DNA of 64,000 bases from Actinomyces sp. oral taxon 170 str. F0386 (GTDB lineage Bacteria > Actinomycetota > Actinomycetes > Actinomycetales > Actinomycetaceae), in assembly GCF_000195595.1 (NCBI RefSeq), contig NZ_GL882544.1, forward strand, positions 310,001 through 374,000. The letters are read 5' to 3'. This document shows positions 57,219 through 64,000 of this stretch, in pieces. A model generated the notes under the pieces. The model did not search any database, was not told the DNA's origin, and was given only the letters and a program-made list of their open reading frames with translations. Positions within the stretch are counted from its first letter, which is position 1. Every line of letters begins with the position of its first letter. A program made the translations under genes and the position numbers.

Positions 57219-58022
57219 TCATACGGCGGCCTGCTCTCGCAGAGCCTCGAGCTTGGCCTTGCCGATGCCGGGGACGTCGGTGAGCGCGTCGACGCTGGCG
57301 AAGGGGCCGTGGGAGTCTCGATACTCCACGATCCGCTGAGCCAGGGCCGGGCCGATGCCGGGCAGCTTCTCCAGCTCGGAGGCAGAGGCCGTATTGATGT
57401 TGACCGTCCCGGATGCGCCGCCGTCGCCGGGTTTCCCCGGGGCTGTTCCCGCCCCGGAGGAGGCGGCTCCGCTGGGCTGCGGTGCGGGGTCGGGCAGGAC
57501 CTCGCCGACGCGTGGGACCCGGATCTGCTCGCCGTCGGTCAGGACGCGAGCGAGGTTGAGCTGCTCCGTGTCCGCGTCCGGGGCGGCTCCTCCGACCGCT
57601 TTGATGGCGTCGGCGATGCGGCTGCCCGCTCCCAGGGTCACGACTCCCGGCCTGGTGACCGCCCCGGTGACGTGGACGATGACGCTGCCGGCTCCGGTGG
57701 TGGGGCCGCCCGGTCCCGCCATCAGACCCGTGCCCCGCGCTGTAGCCGGTGCTGTGGCTGGCGACGAGGCATGCGTCGGCGCAGTCGTACTCGCTGCACT
57801 GGTTCCCTCAGCCGTCACGCTGCCGGAGCCGGTGGAGGCCAGCACGGTCCGCAGTGCCAGGACAAGAGCCAGTATGAGGAGGACGGAGCCAGCGACGACG
57901 GCTGCCCGCGGTGCGATCGCCAGGCGGCGCGGCCTGCGGATAGGCTCCTCGGGATCGGCCGAGCAGGCCAGACGGACGAGGTCGTCCAGGGACTGGTTCC
58001 CGGTGCTCTTCCTGATGCCCAC
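57219..58022 (-). CDS. comEA: ComEA-family DNA-binding protein
   Basis: DNA receptor for uptake (267 aa). It has a short cytoplasmic tail, one transmembrane helix (about 45-65), a Ser/Thr/Ala linker, an SLBB domain (IVHVTGAVTRPGVVTLGAGS) and a C-terminal double helix-hairpin-helix (VNINTASASELEKLPGIGPA ... LTDVPGIGKAKLEAL). The GTG at 58022 has TACCGT seven bases upstream (leaderless). With comEC and holA it forms the conserved competence cluster. Confidence 0.92.
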   Translation of the reverse strand: MGIRKSTGNQSLDDLVRLACSADPEEPIRRPRRLAIAPRAAVVAGSVLLILALVLALRTVLASTGSGSVTAEGTSAASTTAPTHASSPATAPATARGTGLMAGPGGPTTGAGSVIVHVTGAVTRPGVVTLGAGSRIADAIKAVGGAAPDADTEQLNLARVLTDGEQIRVPRVGEVLPDPAPQPSGAASSGAGTAPGKPGDGGASGTVNINTASASELEKLPGIGPALAQRIVEYRDSHGPFASVDALTDVPGIGKAKLEALREQAAV

Positions 58023-58134
58023 GCCTTCAACGGTAGGTTCTGGGGCGGCGGGCGGTGGGATCGGATCGTCTGCCCTGTGGAGAGCACTCGCACCCGGCCG
58101 CCTGTGGCAACCGGGCTGCGCCGTCAGGCCTGGG

Positions 58135-58998
58135 TCAGTGGGCCTGGAGGTCGGGAGCGACGGCGATGCCGAGGGCTCCGGGGCCCACATGAGTCCTCGT
58201 CGCCTCGTCGACCGGGAGGGTGAGGACCTCGGTGACGATGGCCCCGGCCTCCTCCATGGCCTCATGCAGATCGGTCTCGAGCTGTGCCAGCATGTCGGTG
58301 TCGTCGCCCTGGATGGCCAGGCGCACTGGGTCGGCGGGGTGTCTGGGGCCGGACAGGGCGGTCCCACCGGCAGCGCGGACGGCCTGGGCGATGAGATGGC
58401 GTCTGGCGCGGGCCTCGCCTCGCACGGTCTCCACCGCACGGATCCCGTCACGGGTGAGGGCCAGGACCGGCCGTATTCCGAGCGCTCCGTCCAGGCGTGC
58501 GGTGGTGCGGTCGATCCGACCGGAACGGGCCAGGCGGCGCAGGTCGTTGACGACGAAGAGCTGGCAGGAGCGAGCGGTGCTGGCCTGAGCCAGAGCCGCA
58601 CCGCGCCGGGCATCGTGTGCCCGGGTGGCGGCCAGGACCGCAAGCCCCAGGGCCCCGGAGCTGGTGCCGGAATCGACGACACGCAGCCACTGCGGTCGGC
58701 GACGCCTCACACTGCCGCCCTGACCGCTGTACTCGGTCTCGAGCCGGGCGGCTGCGATACGGGCGTTGTCCACGGTGCCGGACAGGGCCGAGGAGATATG
58801 GATAGCCAGAACCTCCTCGGCTCGGCCGGCTGCGCAGCGGTAGACATTCACCAGCTCCTGGACGCTGGGTCGTGACGTGGTCCCCGATGCGCCGTTCCCG
58901 CCGGGGACGGCATGGAGCGCCACGATCTCAATCACCCGGTCACCCATGAGGGACTCCGTCAGACAGGCGGCGGAGTCGGTGACGACGGCGAGCGACAT
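58135..58998 (-). CDS. DegV family protein (fatty-acid binding)
   Basis: A 287-residue protein of the DegV family, which binds fatty acids and feeds them to fatty-acid kinase. The start SLAVVTDSAACLTESL, LAIHISSALSGTVDNARIAA and VNDLRRLARSGRIDRTTARL are typical. It lies upstream of comEA on the same strand, a common actinobacterial arrangement. Confidence 0.9.
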   Translation of the reverse strand: MSLAVVTDSAACLTESLMGDRVIEIVALHAVPGGNGASGTTSRPSVQELVNVYRCAAGRAEEVLAIHISSALSGTVDNARIAAARLETEYSGQGGSVRRRRPQWLRVVDSGTSSGALGLAVLAATRAHDARRGAALAQASTARSCQLFVVNDLRRLARSGRIDRTTARLDGALGIRPVLALTRDGIRAVETVRGEARARRHLIAQAVRAAGGTALSGPRHPADPVRLAIQGDDTDMLAQLETDLHEAMEEAGAIVTEVLTLPVDEATRTHVGPGALGIAVAPDLQAH

Positions 58999-59073
58999 GC
59001 CCCTACCTTATCGGCAATGCCGCTGCTCACCGGTCAGGCGCTGCCAGCGACGGTGCCTGATCGATGTCTTCGG

Positions 59074-60357
59074 CTACCGGCCTCCGGCCTCCAGCCACCG
59101 TGCGCTGCGAGAGGTGAGGAGGTCGTCGTAGAGGTCGATGAGCCGTCTGGTCATCGTCTCGGAGTCGAACTGCCGGGCCACCTCCAGGGCGCCGTCAGAC
59201 AGCTCGGCGAGCCGAGCGTCATCGGTCAGCAGCGAGGCGAGGGCGCGGGCGAAGTCCTCCCCCTGGATCCCGTCGGTGAGGATCGCGTTGCGCTCGGTGA
59301 GGCACTCGGTCATCCGCTCGTCGCAGTAGACGATCGGCAGCCCGGAGGCGGCGGCCTCGAGGAACACCATGGGCTGGTTGTCGAAGTGGTAGGAGGCCAG
59401 GGAGAAGACGTCGGCCTGCTTGAGCAGGACGGCGACCTCCTCGGGCGAGCACTTGCCGGTCAGGACCACACGGTCGGCCACCCCGAGCTCCTCGGCGCGA
59501 CGACTCAGCTCCTCATGAGAGGGACCCGGCCCCACCAGCACCAGCTTGACCGGCAGGTCGGCCAGGTGGGGCATGGCCTCGATGAGCGTCATCTGCCGCT
59601 TCTCGGGGCTGAGGCGGGCCACGCAGATGATGATCCTCTCGCCGGGAGCCTTGGGAACCGGTGAGTCAGTGGTTCGAGCCCGCCGGTATCGGCTGGAGTC
59701 GAGCCCGTTGGGAAGGACCATGCAGGGGGCGGTCAGTCCACCGTCGTCGATGAGGATCTGGGCCAGGTGCTGGGAGGGGGATAGGCAGGCGTCGCACTTG
59801 TTGGCGAAGGCCGCCGTCAGCCGCCACCCCTGGCGGGACAGGGCGGTCTTCATGTCGCGCTTGTTGAGGTGCTTGATGGAGTCTCGGTGGACGCGTGGCA
59901 GGACCGGCATCGACTTGAGCGCCACGGGGAAGGCGACGGACAGGGCCAGCAGTCCGGAGACCACGGCCAGCGGGTAGTCGTCGATGAGCTCGGTGTAGAG
60001 GGTGTGGATGGTGGTGACGTGGGGGATGTCCTGGCGCTTGGCCACCCAGTGAGCCAGGACCCCCAGGCTGAACTGGGTCTGGCTGTGAACGATGTCGAAG
60101 TGGTAGTCGTCGAAGCGTCTGGCCAGGCCGGGGTAGATGGTGGCGACCTCGCGGCTGTCGAAGACGTAGTAGCGCGAGGAGGGCAGGCGGATGACGTGGT
60201 CGTCGGTCTCCTCGTAGCCCTCGGCCTTGGGAGCTACCACGTAGACCTCGTGACCCATGCGCTCCAGGGCGGCCCGGAAGGTGGCCGTGGAAGTGGCCAC
60301 GCCGTGGACGGAGGGCAGGTAGTCGTCGATGAAGAAGGCGATCCGCACGGCAGTCAT
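59074..60357 (-). CDS. Glycosyltransferase family 4
   Basis: A 427-residue GT-B fold enzyme. The N-terminal acceptor domain starts RIAFFIDDYLPSVHGVATST. The C-terminal donor domain has IICVARLSPEKRQMTLIEAM, and the nucleotide-sugar EX7E region is in LEAAASGLPIVYCDE. It resembles the PimB/1,2-diacylglycerol 3-glucosyltransferase branch, so a membrane glycolipid or cell-envelope role is plausible. Start ATG 60357; GTG 60348 is an alternative. Confidence 0.88.
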   Translation of the reverse strand: MTAVRIAFFIDDYLPSVHGVATSTATFRAALERMGHEVYVVAPKAEGYEETDDHVIRLPSSRYYVFDSREVATIYPGLARRFDDYHFDIVHSQTQFSLGVLAHWVAKRQDIPHVTTIHTLYTELIDDYPLAVVSGLLALSVAFPVALKSMPVLPRVHRDSIKHLNKRDMKTALSRQGWRLTAAFANKCDACLSPSQHLAQILIDDGGLTAPCMVLPNGLDSSRYRRARTTDSPVPKAPGERIIICVARLSPEKRQMTLIEAMPHLADLPVKLVLVGPGPSHEELSRRAEELGVADRVVLTGKCSPEEVAVLLKQADVFSLASYHFDNQPMVFLEAAASGLPIVYCDERMTECLTERNAILTDGIQGEDFARALASLLTDDARLAELSDGALEVARQFDSETMTRRLIDLYDDLLTSRSARWLEAGGR

Positions 60358-60739
60358 CCGATCCTGCGGGATGAGGGTGTCAGCAACCGGCCCCGCAGGG
60401 GCGATGCATCCAGGTACGACGGCGCAGGGGGCAACATGGGTCGAGCAAACCTCACGGCACAGAGGACGGGTGGAGGAAGTGGGGCCGGACGCGTGGTCTC
60501 AGAGCTCTCGTGCTCAGAGGCTACCTTGTCAGCCGGGTCCCTGGCGCCCGCCAACCCCGATGCGGCATCAAGACGGTATTCCGCTCTGCTCGCCCCTTTG
60601 GCGGCGGCTGACGCCTGTCAACCCCTATGGACGGGGAGGGGACTGCCGAGCACGCGCACGTCCTTTGGCACGCGGACGCGTCAGGCTCCTGGCACGCCCA
60701 GGTCAGCGCGCTGGCAGGTTCGGCGTTTACGATGATGTC
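60358..60739. other. 382-bp intergenic region between divergent genes
   Basis: No gene is supported here. The right end carries TACGAT (60728-60733), six bases before the ATG of the DUF853 gene: a leaderless start. A small GCCCC-GCA-GGGGC hairpin lies near 60390. The remainder shows nothing I can assign. Confidence 0.5.
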
Positions 60740-62749
60740 ATGACCGACTCCGCTGAGATCGCACGCCTCAAGGCCGAGGCCGCCCAGGCCGCGGCCGATG
60801 CTGCCGCAGCCAAGGCTGCCGCCGCTCAAGCCGCCCTCGATGCCGCCATCGCCTCCACCCCGGCCTCTGCCGACGCGGCTCCCGTCACCGAGCAGGCCGG
60901 CGAGCCCGCCGCTCAGACGGCCGACGTCTCACCCCCTGGCGAGCAGGCGGCAGTACGGGCCGCGGACCGGTCCCAGGTTGCCGAACCGGCACCTGCTGCT
61001 GAGCAGCCTCAGGAGGAGACCCCTCCGCAGGCCGAGGAGACAGCTCCGGCCGCACAGACCGCGGGCACCGAGGAGTCCGCCTACACCGCCCAGGTGCGTT
61101 CGGGCTACGGTTTCTCCTCCCCGACGCTGCCGGTGGGCACCTACCTCGACACGCTCTCCGGGGGTGAACCCGCAGCGGTCAAAGGACTGTCCGTGGGCAT
61201 CCCCCTGGGGCTGCTCAACCGGCACGCGCTGGTGGCCGGCGCTACCGGTACCGGTAAGACCCGCACGCTCCAGCTCCTGGCCGAGGGCCTGTCCAGCGCG
61301 GGCGTGCCGGTGTTCCTCGCCGACGTCAAGGGAGATCTGACCGGCCTGGCCGAGCCCGGCGCCTCCAACGACAAAATCGCCTCCCGGATCGGTTCCACCG
61401 GTCAGGACTGGTCTGGCCAGTCCTTCCCCATCGAGCTGTTCAACCTCGGCGGAGGGGACTCCGGCGGCGGTATCAGCGGTACCCCGATCCGCACGACTGT
61501 GACCGAGTTCGGGCCGATCCTGCTCTCGCGGGTCCTGGGCCTCAACGACACGCAGGCCTCCGCCCTCCAGCTCGTCTTCCACTGGGCGGATAGTCAAGGG
61601 CTGGCTCTGCTGGACCTCAAGGATCTGCGCGCCGTCGTCGACTACCTGACGAACACCGACGCCGGCAAGGAGGAGCTCAAGACCATCGGCGGGGTCTCAG
61701 CGGCCACGGCCGGGGTCATCCTGCGTGAGATCGCGGCCCTGGAGGCCGCCGGAGGTGAGGCCTTCTTCGGTGAGCCGGCACTCGACGTGCGTGACCTCAT
61801 GCGGGTCTCCTCCGACGGGCGCGGCATCATCTCCGCCCTGGAGCTGGCCGACATCCAGTCGCAGGGCACCCTGTTCTCCACCTTCCTCATGTGGTTGCTC
61901 GCCGAGCTCTTCGAGACCCTGCCGGAGGTCGGCGATCCGGACAAGCCCACCATGGTGTTCTTCTTCGACGAGGCCCACCTGCTGTTCTCCGGCGCCTCGA
62001 AGGCCTTCCTGGAGGCCGTGGTGCGCACGGTGCGGCTCATCCGCTCCAAGGGAGTGGGCATCGTCTTCATCACCCAGTCCCCCACGGACGTGCCCGACGA
62101 GGTCCTGGCCCAGCTCGGCAGCCGGGTCCAGCACGCCCTGCGCGCCCATACCCCGGCCGACGCCGCCAACCTCAAGAAAGCGGTCTCCACCTTCCCGGTC
62201 AGCCCGGTGGACCTCAGCCGGGTGCTCACGTCGCTGGGGACCGGTCAGGCCGTCGTCAGCGTCCTGGATGAGAAGGGGCGCCCGGCCCCGGTGGCCCCGG
62301 TGGTCATCAATGTTCCCGCCGCCGTCATGGGACCGGCGCAGGAGGGCACCGTCAGCCAGGTACTGTCCTCCTCACCGCTGAAGCCCAAGTACGCCACCGG
62401 TGTGGACAACGAGTCCGCCTACGAGCTGCTGGCCCAGCGGGTCCAGGCCGATGCCGAGGCCGCCCAGGCAGCTCGCGCCGCTGAGGAGGCGGCCAAGGAG
62501 CAGGCCAAGGCCGACGCCGCCGCCCAGAAGGCGCTGGAGAAGGAGGCGGCCCGTGAGGCGGCTCAGCGCCAGAAAGAGGCCGAGCGGCTGGAGCGTGAGG
62601 CCGTCAAGGAGGCTCAGCGTCGCCAGCGCGAGGCGGAGAAGGCCGCCGAGCGCCGTCAGCGGGAGGTCGAGAAGACCATCGGCTCGGTGGGCCGCCAGAT
62701 CACCCGCGAGATCACGCGCTCCATCTTCGGCACCCTGAGGCGCCGCTGA
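60740..62749 (+). CDS. HerA/DUF853-like ATPase (helicase HerA-like C-terminal)
   Basis: A 669-residue P-loop ATPase. The N-terminal ~110 residues are Ala/Glu/Pro-rich. The core begins YLDTLSGGEPAAVKGLSVGI; Walker A GATGTGKT is at 167-174 and Walker B MVFFFDEAHLLF near 406-417; IVFITQSPTDVPDEVLAQLG is the arginine-finger-side motif of DUF853. The C-terminal ~100 residues are a highly charged Ala/Glu/Lys/Arg coiled coil. The family is related to the HerA/FtsK DNA translocases, but its biological role is not established. No NurA-like nuclease gene is adjacent. Confidence 0.9.
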   Translation: MTDSAEIARLKAEAAQAAADAAAAKAAAAQAALDAAIASTPASADAAPVTEQAGEPAAQTADVSPPGEQAAVRAADRSQVAEPAPAAEQPQEETPPQAEETAPAAQTAGTEESAYTAQVRSGYGFSSPTLPVGTYLDTLSGGEPAAVKGLSVGIPLGLLNRHALVAGATGTGKTRTLQLLAEGLSSAGVPVFLADVKGDLTGLAEPGASNDKIASRIGSTGQDWSGQSFPIELFNLGGGDSGGGISGTPIRTTVTEFGPILLSRVLGLNDTQASALQLVFHWADSQGLALLDLKDLRAVVDYLTNTDAGKEELKTIGGVSAATAGVILREIAALEAAGGEAFFGEPALDVRDLMRVSSDGRGIISALELADIQSQGTLFSTFLMWLLAELFETLPEVGDPDKPTMVFFFDEAHLLFSGASKAFLEAVVRTVRLIRSKGVGIVFITQSPTDVPDEVLAQLGSRVQHALRAHTPADAANLKKAVSTFPVSPVDLSRVLTSLGTGQAVVSVLDEKGRPAPVAPVVINVPAAVMGPAQEGTVSQVLSSSPLKPKYATGVDNESAYELLAQRVQADAEAAQAARAAEEAAKEQAKADAAAQKALEKEAAREAAQRQKEAERLEREAVKEAQRRQREAEKAAERRQREVEKTIGSVGRQITREITRSIFGTLRRR

Positions 62750-62769
62750 ACACTGGCTCAAGCAAAGCG

Positions 62770-62808
62770 GAGGGGCTGCACCAACCATCTCGGTTCGTGC
62801 AGCCCCTC
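62770..62808. terminator. Bidirectional terminator
   Basis: A 12-base stem (GAGGGGCTGCAC and complement) with an inner four-pair extension (AACC/GGTT) lies between the convergent DUF853 and leuS genes. Confidence 0.75.
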
Positions 62809-62869
62809 GCGCTGTTCCTCCGCTACTCCGGCGCGGCCGTGAGCGACGCCGTCGGAGAGCTCTCGCTGG

Positions 62870-64000
62870 TCACTCGGGGACGATGCTCACCAGCTTGGGG
62901 GCGCGGACGATCACCTTGCGCACACCGCGCCCGTCCAGGGTGCGGATGACGCCGGGGGCGGCCAGAGCCAGCCTCTCCAGCTCGTCCTCGGAGATGCCGG
63001 GGTCGACCTCAATGCGGTCGCGGACCTTGCCCTTGACCTGAACGACACAAGTGACCTTGTCGGCGGCCAGCAGGGACTGGTCGGTCACGGCCGGGAAGGC
63101 CTCATGGGCCAGCGAGTGCTCGTGCCCCAGGCGCTTCCAGATCTCCTCGGCGATGTGCGGGGCCACGGGCGCCGTCATGAGCACAAGCGGCTCGACGGCC
63201 TCGCGCGGGACCGAACTGAGCCCGGTGAGGTGGTTGTTGAGGACGATGAGCTTGGCGATGGCCGTGTTGAGGCGCATCCCCTCGTAGTCCTCGCGCACGC
63301 CCACGATCGTCTTGGCCACGAGCCGGCGGGTCTCCTCGTCGGCGGGCTCGTCGACCACCGTCAGCTCACCGGTGGTCTCGTCGACGACGTTGCGCCACAG
63401 TCGCTGCAGGAAGCGCTGGCTGCCGGCGACGGCGCGGGTGTCCCACGGACGATCGGCGTCGAGCGGCCCCATGCTCATCTCGTAGACGCGGAACGTGTCG
63501 GCGCCGTAGGCCTCGTACATGTCGTCGGGGGTGACGATGTTCTTCAGGGACTTGCCCATCTTGCCGTACTCGCGGCGCACCGGCTCGCCCTGCCACAGGT
63601 ATGTGGTGGAGCCGTCCTCGGCGGTGACCTCCTCGACCTCGTCGGCGGGTACGTACTGGCCGCGAGCGTCGGTGTAGGCGTAGGCCTGGACGTAGCCCTG
63701 GTTGAAGAGACGGTGGTAGGGCTCGGAGGAGGAGACGTGGCCCAGGTCGAAGAGCACCTTGTGCCAGAAGCGCGAGTAGAGCAGGTGCAGGACGGCGTGC
63801 TCGACGCCGCCGACATACAGGTCGGTGCCGCCGGAGGTGTTACCGGCCTCGGGGCGCGGCCCCATCCAGTAGGCCTCGTTGGCCGGGTCGACGAGTGCGT
63901 TCTCATCGGTGGGGTCGATGTAGCGCATCTCGTACCAGCACGAGCCGGCCCACTGCGGCATCGTGTTGGTCTCGCGGTAGTACGTCCGGGGGCCCTCGCC
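62870..64000 (-). CDS. leuS: Leucyl-tRNA synthetase, partial (N-terminus beyond right edge)
   Basis: The C-terminal 376 residues of LeuS, which charges tRNA-Leu. Visible are WAGSCWYEMRYIDPTDENAL, FWHKVLFDLGHVSSSEPYHR, the signature EYGKMGKSLKN (a KMSKS variant usual in Actinobacteria), and the anticodon-binding and C-terminal domains ending VRAPKLVSIVPE. Its position near comEA-comEC-holA is the conserved actinobacterial order. Confidence 0.95.
   Translation of the reverse strand, partial: GEGPRTYYRETNTMPQWAGSCWYEMRYIDPTDENALVDPANEAYWMGPRPEAGNTSGGTDLYVGGVEHAVLHLLYSRFWHKVLFDLGHVSSSEPYHRLFNQGYVQAYAYTDARGQYVPADEVEEVTAEDGSTTYLWQGEPVRREYGKMGKSLKNIVTPDDMYEAYGADTFRVYEMSMGPLDADRPWDTRAVAGSQRFLQRLWRNVVDETTGELTVVDEPADEETRRLVAKTIVGVREDYEGMRLNTAIAKLIVLNNHLTGLSSVPREAVEPLVLMTAPVAPHIAEEIWKRLGHEHSLAHEAFPAVTDQSLLAADKVTCVVQVKGKVRDRIEVDPGISEDELERLALAAPGVIRTLDGRGVRKVIVRAPKLVSIVPE

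Noticed and set aside
59660-59700. A GGTTCGAGCCC stretch resembling a tRNA T-arm.
   Set aside because: It lies inside the GT4 coding sequence and no acceptor, D or anticodon stems can be formed around it.
63540-63575. LeuS signature reads KMGKS instead of KMSKS.
   Set aside because: This variant is usual in actinobacterial leucyl-tRNA synthetases and is not a sign of inactivity.

Overview
The window is high-GC actinobacterial DNA, most consistent with an oral or commensal Actinomyces-like species (Actinomycetaceae). The call rests on an actinobacterial backbone order, mostly on the minus strand: leuS - comEA - comEC - holA - rpsT - lepA - hemW - DUF3097 - hrcA - dnaJ - rsmE - phoH - ybeY - hlyC/corC-like - era - leuA. 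Supporting signs are a CIRCE site before hrcA and many TANNNT-type -10 boxes set 6-8 bases before the start codon (leaderless starts). No rRNA, tRNA, CRISPR array, prophage or intact insertion sequence was seen.

Layout. 1-1650: 5' part of leuA with a leucine-codon leader peptide. 1745-6115: accessory block (ABC exporter with XRE regulator; TetR regulator divergent from a DHA2 drug exporter). 6166-9803: bifunctional proline catabolism gene putA. 9970-14202: era, hlyC-like, ybeY and phoH in a tight overlapping cluster. 14206-20710: second accessory block (gene remnant, NmrA-like and DUF1772 genes divergent from an AraC regulator, EamA transporter, TetR-linked ABC exporter, a MITE-like inverted repeat). 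20870-25040: rsmE, dnaJ, hrcA and CIRCE, with yggS inserted on the opposite strand. 25104-30632: DUF3097, an NhaD-like antiporter, a ferrochelatase fragment with an in-frame stop, a Pro/Gly/Tyr-rich membrane protein, a MarR/VOC divergent pair and an EVE-domain protein. 30862-37314: hemW, MFS, trmB, MOSC and lepA.

38043-45018 is a complete-looking tryptophan operon (trpL leader, trpE, trpG, trpD, trpCB, trpA) whose proteins resemble the enteric type. Its most striking feature is an in-frame fusion of TrpC (indole-glycerol-phosphate synthase) to TrpB (tryptophan synthase beta), with no trpF present. Next come two tandem paralogous secreted proteins of unknown function (45145-47518), a PemK/MazF-like protein, rpsT and a DUF1846 gene. 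A riboflavin operon follows under an FMN riboswitch (ribD, ribE, ribBA, ribH; 50588-54426). The right end holds holA, comEC, comEA, degV, a GT4 glycosyltransferase, a HerA/DUF853-like ATPase and the 3' part of leuS.

Regulation can be read directly at several places. There are leader peptides before leuA (Leu) and trpE (Trp-Trp-Trp), the FMN riboswitch, and CIRCE for HrcA. Perfect palindromes lie in the tetR/MFS, marR/VOC, putA, leuA and ABC-exporter promoters. Gene functions come from motif recognition by eye; no database search was run.
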